This document shows, piece after piece, positions 34,959-42,146 of a stretch of DNA of 64,000 nt; the stretch's first letter is position 1; each line of letters starts with the position of its first letter. The notes under the pieces are model-generated. The model was not told the origin of the DNA. It ran no database searches and saw only the letters and a program-made list of their open reading frames with translations. The position numbers were made by a program, and so were the translations under genes. Source of the stretch: JAGQIB01 sp041393395 (GTDB taxonomy: Bacteria; ARS69); NCBI GenBank assembly GCA_041393395.1, contig JAWKKG010000002.1:992001-1056000 (forward strand), in the 5' to 3' direction.

Positions 34959-35602
34959 GGGGCCTCCAGGATCTCGCGCAGGGCGCGTTCGTCGAGGTTG
35001 CGGGCGGCGTCGCCGAGGCGGCCCCGGCGTCTCGTGAGCGCCCGTTCGAAGAACGAGAGACGCTCGCCGGGGGAGTCGAGCGCCGGCTCCTCGATGACGG
35101 GCAGGTCGGGGAATCTCTCCAGGAACGCCGCGGCCCAGAGTCCGCGACCCGTGCGCTCGAACGGTCCGTCGCCGTGAAGGGCCTCGGCTGTTTCGTAGAC
35201 CCGGGCCGCGGTGACGCCGCAACTCGGGGACTTGTGCTTGAAGACGAAGCCATCGAGGGCATGGGGGCCGCGGAAGGCGTCGAGTCGATCGGAAGCCCAT
35301 TCGTGGAGCGTGCCCGTGAGCTCCCGGCGCGAGTCCCGCGTCCACAGCTCCAAGCCTCCGGGCACGCGCAGCAGCTGGATCGGCTCGCGCGGGACTCCGA
35401 GTCCGATCTCCACCTCCGGGCACACCCGGACCCACTCCACGAACGCATCGAGCCGTTCGAGGCAAGGGTGGAGGCGATGGTCGCCGTCGTAGCGGACGCG
35501 ATCGCCCACGAGGCACGCGGATACGCCGATCCGGACTCGGGCGAGATCGGGTGAGCGCTCGGTCACGGGCACCTCCGACAGGGAACGGGCCGTAAAGATC
35601 AT
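34955..35602 (-). CDS. DUF523 family protein (2-thiouracil desulfurase TudS-like)
   Basis: A protein of 215 residues from ATG 35602. It has the family motifs RIGVSACLVGDRVRYDGDH, CPEVEIGLGVPREPIQL and FKHKSPSCGV. The conserved cysteines in SACL, CPE and SPSCG bind a [4Fe-4S] cluster in characterised TudS enzymes, which remove sulfur from thiouracil. The remainder (about residues 155-215) is typical variable tail. It is translationally coupled to the ABM-like gene (TTGA). Confidence 0.85.
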   Translation of the reverse strand: MIFTARSLSEVPVTERSPDLARVRIGVSACLVGDRVRYDGDHRLHPCLERLDAFVEWVRVCPEVEIGLGVPREPIQLLRVPGGLELWTRDSRRELTGTLHEWASDRLDAFRGPHALDGFVFKHKSPSCGVTAARVYETAEALHGDGPFERTGRGLWAAAFLERFPDLPVIEEPALDSPGERLSFFERALTRRRGRLGDAARNLDERALREILEAP

Positions 35603-35762
35603 GTCACGGCCGGTGAAGAAGCGCCGCTCCCGGAATCGAACGGGACCCTGACGGCATCGCAGGGGTATTGCGCACGGAGGCGACTCCGACCCGACGCTTT
35701 CCGTCGTTGCCGTGTTGCCTCGAACGCCTCGAAACCTCCGAACTCTCCGAACGAGGTGCGTC

Positions 35763-36662
35763 ATGAGAATCGCGATCACGACCCCGACCGGCCACATCGG
35801 CAGTGCGCTCACCGACCGGCTGCTGGCCTCGAATCACGACCTGGTACTGCTCGTCCGCGACCCCGGAAAGGTACGGCATTTCACGAGCCGGGGGGCCACC
35901 GCGATCGGCGGTGACCTGACGGACGCGGAGTACGTGCGCGAGGCGACCCGCGGCGTCGACGCGATGTTCTGGCTCACTCCGCCGAGCTACGGGTCGCCGG
36001 ACATGCGCGCGTTCCAGCAGAAGGTCGGTCGATCCGCCGCCGACGCGGCGAAGGCGAACCGCATCGAACGTGTGGTGCACCTGTCGAGCCTCGGGGCGCA
36101 GCACGCCCAGGGCACGGGGCCGATCGCCGGCCTGCACGACGTCGAGGGGATGCTGAACGAGGCGGCGGAGAACGTCACGCACCTGCGCCCCGGCTTCTTC
36201 ATGGAGAACCACCTCGGATCGCTCGACGGAATCCGTCAGGCGAAGAGCGTCTTCTTTCCGGTGCCCGCGGAGGCCGGCGGCGTGTTCATCGCCACGCGCG
36301 ACATCGCGGACTTCGCCGCGAAGCGCATCCAGGATGCGGCCTGGAAGGGCCGGCACGTGATCGAGCTGTACGGCCCGGCCGAGATCACGTTCGGCGATTT
36401 CGCGGAGGCGATCTCCGACGCGCTCGGCGAGAAGGTGCAGCACGTGCAAACGTCCATGGAGCAGACGCGTGAGGCGCTGCAGGCCATGGGCTGCTCGGAG
36501 GATGTCTGCGACCGGATGCTGCAACTCTATGAGGCCGCCGCGGCCGGGCTGCTGAATCCCACGCAGACGCCGACCCCGGCGACGCGCGGAAAGACCACGG
36601 TGAAGCAGTTCGCGCGCGAGGTCGTGGCGCCGCTCGTGCGGGGAGAGACGCCGGTCGCCTAG
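35763..36662 (+). CDS. NmrA-family NAD(P)-binding protein
   Basis: A protein of 299 residues from ATG 35763, with GAGGTG upstream. It is an atypical short-chain dehydrogenase fold: RIAITTPTGHIGSALTDRL is the dinucleotide-binding loop (TGxxGx form), then VRDPGKVRHF, GGDLTDAEYVREATRGVDAMF, VVHLSSLGA and HLRPGFFMEN. Members include NmrA-like redox sensors and quinone or isoflavone reductase relatives. The active-site Tyr-x-x-x-Lys of classical SDRs is not apparent, in line with a sensor or non-classical reductase. It is divergent from the TudS-like gene. Confidence 0.85.
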   Translation: MRIAITTPTGHIGSALTDRLLASNHDLVLLVRDPGKVRHFTSRGATAIGGDLTDAEYVREATRGVDAMFWLTPPSYGSPDMRAFQQKVGRSAADAAKANRIERVVHLSSLGAQHAQGTGPIAGLHDVEGMLNEAAENVTHLRPGFFMENHLGSLDGIRQAKSVFFPVPAEAGGVFIATRDIADFAAKRIQDAAWKGRHVIELYGPAEITFGDFAEAISDALGEKVQHVQTSMEQTREALQAMGCSEDVCDRMLQLYEAAAAGLLNPTQTPTPATRGKTTVKQFAREVVAPLVRGETPVA

Positions 36663-36779
36663 GGGGGGCAGGGGCCGCGATCGGGCGGCGCGGTGCTGGA
36701 AATCGGCAATGCGCAGGGATTAGACTTCCAGCCGTCCGCGCCGCCGGAACTGGCCGACGCCGGAACTGGAGAGAGTCCC

Positions 36780-37010
36780 ATGTACCGCTTGTATCGTTCC
36801 GTCCGCTTTCTTTTCGTCGCCCCGCTCATCGTGGCGCTGCTGGTGGTGATCAATCTCGTCACGTCGCCCGGACACTGGTGGGTGCAGTGGGCGGCGCTCG
36901 GGATCGGGATCGCGTGGATGATCTCGTTGATCCGCGTCGTCGGGGCGGCGGTCACGGTCGGCGGCATCGCCGCGCTGGTCGCGCTTCTCCGGCGTCGCTC
37001 GGGCGTCTGA
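36780..37010 (+). CDS. Small two-transmembrane protein (2TM domain-like)
   Basis: A protein of 76 residues from ATG 36780, with GGAGAG 7 bases upstream; a longer frame from 36693 is possible but its added residues are not conserved-looking. It has two hydrophobic helices, FLFVAPLIVALLVVINLV and WAALGIGIAWMISLI, separated by a short TSPGHWWVQ loop, with basic ends. This matches the 2TM-domain pattern (PF13239-like). Function is unknown. A weak promoter may lie at 36702-36725 (TGGAAA, 18 bases, TAGACT). Confidence 0.65.
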   Translation: MYRLYRSVRFLFVAPLIVALLVVINLVTSPGHWWVQWAALGIGIAWMISLIRVVGAAVTVGGIAALVALLRRRSGV

Positions 37011-37387
37011 CCGCCGCCCCGTTCGGCCCGCGGCGTCATCACCACGCCGTTTGCGGATCCTCTCGCGGATCCGCCAAAGCGCTCGTTTTCCCCTCAACCA
37101 CTGGCCCCGATTTGCCGTTCTCAGGCGAAGGACGGGGAATCCCGCCCACCGGACGATCGACCACTCCGTGGCCTCCCGATCGCCCCTTGCAGCTCCGGTT
37201 CCACGGGCAACTCGCGAGCCCGCGTCGCCGGTCCGGGAGGGGAGGGGTCATCGCCGGGATCGAGGGGTGCGAACGGCGGCTCAAAGGTGCCTGAAGGCTC
37301 CGGAATCCGCTAAAGCGCACTCAATCTCGTGTCGATCTCAGCGATGATTGACAAGCTCGCCCTTGGACTCGCGTTGGGGAGAAGCAC
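37011..37387 (+). other. 377-bp intergenic region upstream of the second HTH gene
   Basis: No convincing gene. It contains a GGATCC-based imperfect palindrome near 37053-37074 and a TTGACA hexamer at 37348-37353 whose -10 region (near 37371) is poor. Upstream regulatory DNA for the HTH gene at 37388 is the likely role. Confidence 0.4.
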
Positions 37388-37585
37388 ATGGAGAGCAGGA
37401 GTTCGGGAGTCAACGGCATCATGGACATCTCCGAAGCCGCGGACTACCTCCACATCAAGAAGTGGACGCTCTACCGCCTGGTGAAGCGCGGCAAGATTCC
37501 CGGGATCAAGGTCGGCGGCCAGTGGAGATTCAAGAAGGAAGTTCTCGACGAGATGTTCACGCAGAACGCCCCTTCGGCCGAGTAG
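37388..37585 (+). CDS. Excisionase-family helix-turn-helix protein
   Basis: A protein of 65 residues from ATG 37388, with GGGGAGAAG upstream. It has the same architecture as the protein at 27618: MDISEAADYLHIKKWTLYRL then GGQWRFKKEVLDEMF, with a ten-residue polar N-terminus. It is monocistronic, with a long upstream region and a strong terminator at 37646. No recombinase is nearby, so excision is not its evident role. It is a small DNA-binding regulator, target unknown. Confidence 0.85.
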   Translation: MESRSSGVNGIMDISEAADYLHIKKWTLYRLVKRGKIPGIKVGGQWRFKKEVLDEMFTQNAPSAE

Positions 37586-37645
37586 GCACCGACGTCGCTC
37601 GCCGAGGCCTCCACGGCCCGGCAGTAGGACTGGAGGCTTCCGCGA

Positions 37646-37688
37646 GGCGCTCGCCCCGTCATCCGGGGTGAGCGCCGTCGTCTTGTTG
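37646..37688 (+). terminator. Rho-independent terminator of the HTH gene
   Basis: GGCGCTC-G-CCCCG (37646-37658) pairs with CGGGG-T-GAGCGCC ending 37676, followed by GTCGTCTTGTTG. The rest of the 347-base gap up to 37932 holds two further short hairpins (near 37688-37735) and the ribosome binding site of the TPR gene, but no gene. Confidence 0.7.
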
Positions 37689-37932
37689 GGGTGAATCCCC
37701 CAACCGCTTCGGGGCGCTGCCCCCACCCACTGGTCGATGTTCGTCGATCCTGACGGCACACCCGCGCACCCCCGAAGACCGCTCGCCGCCCGATCGCGTC
37801 GAGAGCGGTCGCTCCGCAGGCTCAGCGGCCCGGCGCGGTGATTCTCGCGAGCGAACCGCGTTTCTGGTCCCGCGCTTGCAGATGCATCCGGGCGCACCCT
37901 CCCGCCGGAGGGTTCCGTCCCGGAGGTAGACC

Positions 37933-38706
37933 TTGCATCTCGGGCTCACACGACTCTCTCCAGTCTCCTCCGTCGCTTTCGGTGGGGCGATCATCCTTCT
38001 GGTCGCTGGCGCGGGACCCTCCTTCTCGGGGGACCTCGACGTGACCGGCGCGAACGTCGTCGGTCCGGTCCCCTTCTCCGAGTGGGGGCCGAAGGTCGAA
38101 GAGATCTACCAGCAGGAGAACGGACGTTCCGACTACTCCGCGGAGATCCACTACGACCTGGGGCTCTATTTCTACGAACAGGGCGAGTACGACCTCTCGC
38201 TCCAGCACTATCGCAAAGCCACCGAGATCGATCCCGAGTTCCCCGAGGCCTACTTCGGGATCGGCCTGCTGTTCTACTCGCTGGGGGACGACGACAACGC
38301 GATCCGCTACTACCGCAAGTCCCTCGAGAAGAACCCGCGCGACGCGGACACGCGGAACAACCTGGGCCTCATCTACTACCGCCGCGGCGAGCTCTCCAGC
38401 GCGCGCGAAGAGATCGAAGCGGCACTCCGGCTGCAGCCGGACTTCCCGGACGCTCTCTACAACCTCGGCCTGGTCTACTACCAGCAGGCCGATCTTCGGG
38501 ACGCGGTGTCCACGTTCCTGAAGGCGCTCAACCTCGATCCGAGTTATCTCCGGGCCCGATTCAACCTGGGCGTCGTTTACTACGAGCTCGGACTCGAGGA
38601 CCTCGCAGAAGAACAGTGGCGCAAGATCCAGCTGGACGCTCCGGGCTCTCCGCTCGCGGAGCAGGCCGAGCAGAATCTCTCGGTGCTCGACCACGACCAG
38701 AACTAG
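37933..38706 (+). CDS. Secreted or envelope TPR protein
   Basis: A protein of 257 residues from TTG 37933, supported by CGGAGG seven bases upstream. An N-terminal hydrophobic stretch (SSVAFGGAIILLVAGAGPSFSG) looks like a signal peptide. Residues 68-240 hold about five 34-residue TPR units with the W/L-G-Y-A-P pattern (YDLGLYFYEQGEYDLSLQHY, NNLGLIYYRRGELSSA, YNLGLVYYQQADLRDA, FNLGVVYYELGLEDLA). It probably acts as a periplasmic scaffold. Partner unknown; a terminator follows. Confidence 0.85.
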   Translation: MHLGLTRLSPVSSVAFGGAIILLVAGAGPSFSGDLDVTGANVVGPVPFSEWGPKVEEIYQQENGRSDYSAEIHYDLGLYFYEQGEYDLSLQHYRKATEIDPEFPEAYFGIGLLFYSLGDDDNAIRYYRKSLEKNPRDADTRNNLGLIYYRRGELSSAREEIEAALRLQPDFPDALYNLGLVYYQQADLRDAVSTFLKALNLDPSYLRARFNLGVVYYELGLEDLAEEQWRKIQLDAPGSPLAEQAEQNLSVLDHDQN

Positions 38707-38775
38707 TCTCTCCTGATCACACTCCGAAGGGCCGTTCTCACGCAGCAACCTCCTCGCAGGCAAGCAAACGGGTCG

Positions 38776-38811
38776 CGACGGGCGGGGGCAACCTCGCCCG
38801 TCGTCGTTTGC
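38776..38811 (+). terminator. Probable Rho-independent terminator after the TPR gene
   Basis: CGACGGGCG (38776-38784) pairs perfectly with 38795-38803 around a 10-base loop and is followed by TCGTTTG. Confidence 0.6.
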
Positions 38812-38888
38812 GTGGCGGCGTCGCGTCGGCGTTGCCGGGCGACCGCGATTGACCGACACTGCGGGCGCCGCCGGACGGGAGAGAAGAC

Positions 38889-39638
38889 GTGACGATCGAG
38901 CCCTACTGGGTTCCCGTGCTGTTCGTGCTCGGCATCGTCGCCGGGTTCCTGAACACGGTGGCGGGTGGCGGTTCGTTCTTCACGTTCCCGTTCCTGATCT
39001 TCCTCGGCTACCCGCCTCACCTCGCGAACGGCACGATCCGCGTGACGATCGTGATGCAGAACCTGGTCGGCGCGCCGACATTCGCCCGCAGCGGCCACTT
39101 CTACCCGCGCGAGACGCTGATCGCCGCGCTCGCCGCGATCCCGGCCGCGTTGCTGGGCGCGCTCGTCGCGGTGCACCTCTCGCCGGATCGATTCCGCGTC
39201 ATCTCCGCGGTCCTCGTGATCGTGGTGCTCGTCACGCTGTTCGTGCGTCCCGCGGACTGGATGCGCGCCGAGCGACTTCCGCGCATCCGCTGGCACCTCG
39301 CGCTACCCCTGTTCGCGGCGGTCGGCTTCTACGGTGGCTTCTTCCAGCTCGGCGCCGGAATGCCGTTCCTCGTCGCGGCCGTGCTCGGCGGCGGCTGGGA
39401 TCTCGTCTCCGCGAACTCCGTCAAGGTCAGCGTGATCCTGCTGTTCTCGCTCGTGGCGCTGTTCGTGTTCGCGGACTCCGGTCACGTCGACTGGATCGCG
39501 GGTCTCACGATCGGTGTGGGGAACATGCTCGGCGCCTGGTTGGGCGCGCGCTCGGCCGTGAAGCGGGGGCCGGGGTGGATCCGCTGGATCATGGTGGTGA
39601 TGGCGGTGCTGGCGGCGGTGAGGCTGCTTGTGAGGTAG
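38889..39638 (+). CDS. Sulfite exporter TauE/SafE family permease
   Basis: A protein of 249 residues from GTG 38889, with GGGAGAG upstream. It has about eight membrane helices in two homologous halves, each starting with the family signature: FVLGIVAGFLNTVAGGGSFF near residue 12 and FGGFFQLGAGM-type sequence near 150 (here YGGFFQLGAGM). These transporters move sulfite, sulfoacetate or related organosulfur anions. The substrate here is unknown. It is followed by repeat DNA rather than another gene. Confidence 0.9.
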   Translation: MTIEPYWVPVLFVLGIVAGFLNTVAGGGSFFTFPFLIFLGYPPHLANGTIRVTIVMQNLVGAPTFARSGHFYPRETLIAALAAIPAALLGALVAVHLSPDRFRVISAVLVIVVLVTLFVRPADWMRAERLPRIRWHLALPLFAAVGFYGGFFQLGAGMPFLVAAVLGGGWDLVSANSVKVSVILLFSLVALFVFADSGHVDWIAGLTIGVGNMLGAWLGARSAVKRGPGWIRWIMVVMAVLAAVRLLVR

Positions 39639-39644
39639 GGGTTC

Positions 39645-39856
39645 GCTGTGTCGGTCTCGGTTCGGGCCTCGGGGAGAGGGTGCGCTCTGTCGGCCTCGGT
39701 TCGGGCCCCGGGAGCCCTGTTCGCGACCGGTTTCGCTCGGCCGTCCTTGGCCTCGCTCACCTCGACGCGGCGACGGCTCCACCGTCCGTGGTTCCGCCGA
39801 AGTCGCCGCGACGTCGCGAACAGGACTCCCGGAGGCCCGAACCGAGACCGACACGC
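39645..39856. repeat. Palindromic repeat element, copy 1
   Basis: The unit is bounded by 23-base perfect terminal inverted repeats (39648-39670 and 39832-39854, beginning GTGTCGGTCTCGG). The left end also holds a second degenerate copy at 39684-39713. Its ~120-base core (39709-39832) recurs inverted at 40165-40284 with about 90% identity. No coding capacity is convincing. It resembles a MITE or large REP-type element. Confidence 0.8.
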
Positions 39857-40146
39857 TTCCTGATGCCTGGGAGATCAGTTCGACGCCGTGGACACACGCA
39901 CATCGGCTCCGCGCCAGCGAAGGCCCGCGGCGCGATCAGCTCTCGGGACGACAGTCTCCCAGCGGGACCGGGCACGCGGGTGCGTGGCCCGTGCCCGACA
40001 AACTTGATGGTGCCGGCGAGATCTCGCCGCCGTCAGCCGCAGGATGGGCAGTGCGGATCGGAACCACGATGACGCGGTCGTTCGGAGCCGACATGTTCGC
40101 GGCCCAGGACGAGTGAGTAGCCTCCCAGGCTCATCGAAGCGGGTCG
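39857..40146. other. Spacer between two inverted repeat elements, no recognisable gene
   Basis: These 290 bases lie between the two palindromic elements. Short open frames exist on both strands, for example 52 codons at 40094-39936 (minus), but none has a ribosome binding site or a recognisable domain. Confidence 0.5.
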
Positions 40147-40369
40147 GGCTCGAGTCGGTGCTGGGGGAGTCCTGTTCGCGACGCCGCGGCGACGATGCGG
40201 AACCACGGACGGTGGAGCCGTCGCCGCGACGAGGTGAGCGAGGCCATGGACGGCCGAGCGAACCGTTCGCGAACAGGGCTCCCCCAGCTCCGACTCGAGA
40301 CCGACACAGCGAGACCACTCCGACTCGAGACCGACACAGCGAGACCACTCCGACTCGAGACCGACACAA
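40147..40369. repeat. Palindromic repeat element, copy 2 (inverted relative to copy 1)
   Basis: Bounded by 33-base arms with two mismatches (40149-40181 and 40267-40299). The core (40165-40284) is the reverse complement of copy 1. The outer arms differ from copy 1 (CTCGAGTCGG instead of CTCGGTTCGG), so the ends evolve separately from the core. Confidence 0.8.
40291..40369. repeat. 30-bp tandem repeat, about 2.6 copies
   Basis: Units at 40291-40320 and 40321-40350 are identical, and a partial third unit spans 40351-40369. Each starts with CGACTCGAGACCGACACA, the terminal arm sequence of repeat copy 2, so the tandem array is an amplified element end. Confidence 0.9.
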
Positions 40370-40372
40370 CGC

Positions 40373-40405
40373 AAGAAGGCCCCGCCCTCCGGGGAGAGCG
40401 GGGCC
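40373..40405 (-). terminator. Rho-independent terminator of the TetR-family gene
   Basis: On the minus strand GGCCCCGC (40405-40398) pairs with GCGGGGCC (40385-40378) around a 12-base loop and is followed by TTCTT. It begins about 39 bases after the stop at 40444. Confidence 0.75.
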
Positions 40406-40443
40406 ATGCGACCGGTGCCTTCGAGACGCTTCGGGTGTCGTCC

Positions 40444-41106
40444 CTAGCTCGCGGCCGCGAGTTTCCGGCGCGAGATGCCGCGCACGATGTCATCCACCGC
40501 GGGTTGCATGCGGCCGAAGATGTCCGCATCGCCCGTCATCCGGTACGTCCACCCGCAACCGACACAGAGCGCCATCAGCTTTTCGCCGATGTCGTCCGGA
40601 TCGGCCTCCGGCGTGAAGTCTCCCGTCGCCTGGCCGATGCGCACGACGTTCGCGAAGTCCGCGATGAACGTGCGCGCGGCCTTGCGCAGCGCCAGCGCGA
40701 TCTCGTCGGCGGCATCCACCGCGTCGACCGCGAGGTTCAGGAACAGACAGCCGCCCTCGAACAGGCCGGACGTCCAGTACGATCCGTACGTTTCCAGCGT
40801 TCGCGAGAGACGCTCGGTCGGCGTCTTCGCGCCTTCCAGCTCCTCGCGGAAATACTCGCGCGCCATCGCGACGGACTCTTCCACGAGGGCGAGGATCATT
40901 TCGCGCTTCGACGTGAAGTGCGCCATGATGCCGCCCTTGGAATAGCCCGTCCGCTCGGCGAGCTTTCCGATCGACATGCCGTCGATCCCCTCGCGCGAGA
41001 GAAGCTGCACGGCTTCCGCCACCAGCGTGGCGCGCCCGCCCTTCTCCCGCGACGCCTTGTCCCGGTCGCTCGTGCGAACCACCGGAACCGCCATCGCACC
41101 CGCCAT
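40444..41106 (-). CDS. TetR/AcrR family transcriptional regulator
   Basis: A protein of 220 residues. Three in-frame starts (GTG 41112, GTG 41109, ATG 41106) lie behind GGGAGG; ATG 41106 has the best spacing. The N-terminal HTH reads LVAEAVQLLSREGIDGMSIGKLAERTG then YSKGGIMAHFTSKREMI, the classic TetR recognition-helix region. The C-terminal ligand-binding part (FEGGCLFLNLAVDAVD) resembles TetR_C members related to AcrR/YxaF. A CGAACGTTCG palindrome 31 bases upstream is a likely autoregulatory operator. The ligand and other targets are unknown. Confidence 0.9.
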   Translation of the reverse strand: MAGAMAVPVVRTSDRDKASREKGGRATLVAEAVQLLSREGIDGMSIGKLAERTGYSKGGIMAHFTSKREMILALVEESVAMAREYFREELEGAKTPTERLSRTLETYGSYWTSGLFEGGCLFLNLAVDAVDAADEIALALRKAARTFIADFANVVRIGQATGDFTPEADPDDIGEKLMALCVGCGWTYRMTGDADIFGRMQPAVDDIVRGISRRKLAAAS

Positions 41107-41136
41107 CACCACCTCCCAAGGCCGAACGAGGTCCTA

Positions 41137-41146
41137 CGAACGTTCG
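41137..41146. promoter_or_regulatory. CGAACGTTCG palindrome, probable TetR operator
   Basis: A perfect 10-base palindrome lies 31 bases upstream of the TetR start codon, where a TetR-family regulator commonly represses its own promoter. A CGAACG half-site also occurs at 41123-41128. Confidence 0.45.
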
Positions 41147-41273
41147 GACTGTAGTCGGGGGCCCGATCCCTGAAAAGGAGAATTCGGGGCGGAGCGACTC
41201 CGGCCGGAGGAACTCGCGGCGCACGATCCCGGCGGGAGGGTGCGGGCCGGAGAATGCGCGGTGATTCCCGACG

Positions 41274-41621
41274 TCAGCGTCCGGTTTCGGACACCGGACG
41301 GTAGAGCACGATCTCAACACGCTCGAGAGTGGCGAGACCTTCGCGCACGAGCTCGTCCACCGAAGGAAGGAACGCCCGCACCTTCGCCTCGGTGTCCACG
41401 ATCTCGACGACGAGCGGGAGATCCTCCGAGAGACGAAGCAGGCTGCCAGAGTGGATGCGGCTGTGTGCTCCGAACCCGGCGGTGCCACGGAGCACGGTGG
41501 CGCCGGCCAGGCCCGCTTCGCGCGCGCGGCGCACGAGCACTTCGGTGAGAGGATGGCCCTCGAACCGATCGCCCTCACCGACGTAGACACGAAGCAGCAA
41601 TCCGATGCCTTCGGTCTTCAC
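41274..41621 (-). CDS. DUF190 family protein
   Basis: A protein of 115 residues from GTG 41621, with GGAGG eight bases upstream. It has DUF190 motifs: LLLRVYVGEGDRFEGHPLTE, AREAGLAGATVLRGTAGFGA and LPLVVEIVDTEAKVRAFLP. It has a PII-like (ferredoxin-like) fold by family. DUF190 genes are commonly found beside crcB, as here (73 bases downstream of it on the same strand), which suggests a role in regulating or supporting fluoride export. Function is not established. Confidence 0.9.
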   Translation of the reverse strand: MKTEGIGLLLRVYVGEGDRFEGHPLTEVLVRRAREAGLAGATVLRGTAGFGAHSRIHSGSLLRLSEDLPLVVEIVDTEAKVRAFLPSVDELVREGLATLERVEIVLYRPVSETGR

Positions 41622-41694
41622 GGCGAGCCCTCCTTCGCCCCGCACCGTAGCACGAAGGGTGACCCGGCGCTCCGGTTCCGTGCGCGCCCTCGTC

Positions 41695-42075
41695 CTAGGC
41701 GAGCGTCCGCACGAGCGCGCGCCCGACCCACACCGCGGCGAGTCCCACCAGCACACTGGCCGCCACGTTCGCGAACGCGAGGGCCGGTCGCCCGGCGCGT
41801 ATCAGCTCCACCGTCTCCCCGCCGAACGTGGAGAACGTGGTGAAGGAGCCGAGGATCCCGATCGCGAAGAAGGCCCGCGTCTCCGCGGACAGGGCGCCGC
41901 GCGTCTCGGCCGCGGCCAGCAGCACGCCGAGGATCAGGCAGCCGAGGATGTTCACCACTAAGGTGCCGGCGGGGAACGGAACGTCGGCGCGGGTCTGGAC
42001 CCAGCCCGAGACCAGGTATCGCGCCACGGCGCCCACCGCGCCGCCCAGGGCGACCATCGCGATTCGGAGAAGCAT
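41695..42075 (-). CDS. crcB: Fluoride ion channel CrcB/Fluc
   Basis: A protein of 126 residues from ATG 42075. Four membrane helices carry the family motifs GGAVGAVARYLVS, GTLVVNILGCLILG (with the conserved Asn of the Na+/pore region) and GSFTTFSTFGGE (the phenylalanine box that lines the fluoride path). It functions as a dual-topology dimer exporting fluoride. Its DUF190 partner follows. I see no fluoride riboswitch upstream. Confidence 0.95.
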   Translation of the reverse strand: MLLRIAMVALGGAVGAVARYLVSGWVQTRADVPFPAGTLVVNILGCLILGVLLAAAETRGALSAETRAFFAIGILGSFTTFSTFGGETVELIRAGRPALAFANVAASVLVGLAAVWVGRALVRTLA

Positions 42076-42146
42076 CCGGCGATTCTAGGCGACGAGTCCG
42101 TGCGCGGCGACCCCGGACATGTCACCATCCGGGCCGGAGGTGGCGA

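Noticed and set aside
35622..35645. tRNA T-arm-like sequence (minus strand, TTCGATTC between complementary stems)
   Set aside because: The loop would have eight bases, and no matching D-arm, anticodon arm or acceptor stem precedes it, so no tRNA can be built.
37102..37116. Possible sigma-54 promoter (TGGCCCC...TTGC)
   Set aside because: The distance between the GG and GC elements is one base too short, which abolishes sigma-54 recognition.
39936..40094. A 52-codon minus-strand frame between the repeat elements, and a neighbouring frame with HCPSCG followed by TGA as another Sec candidate
   Set aside because: No ribosome binding site, no domain, no SECIS-like hairpin at the right place, and flanking repeats argue for non-coding DNA.
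40291..40369. CRISPR array suspicion for the 30-bp repeats
   Set aside because: The copies are directly adjacent with no spacers, and no cas gene is nearby.
42076..42146. Possible fluoride riboswitch upstream of crcB
   Set aside because: The conserved fluoride-aptamer segments are absent. Only a GGATGG hexamer is present, and the pseudoknot partners cannot be placed.
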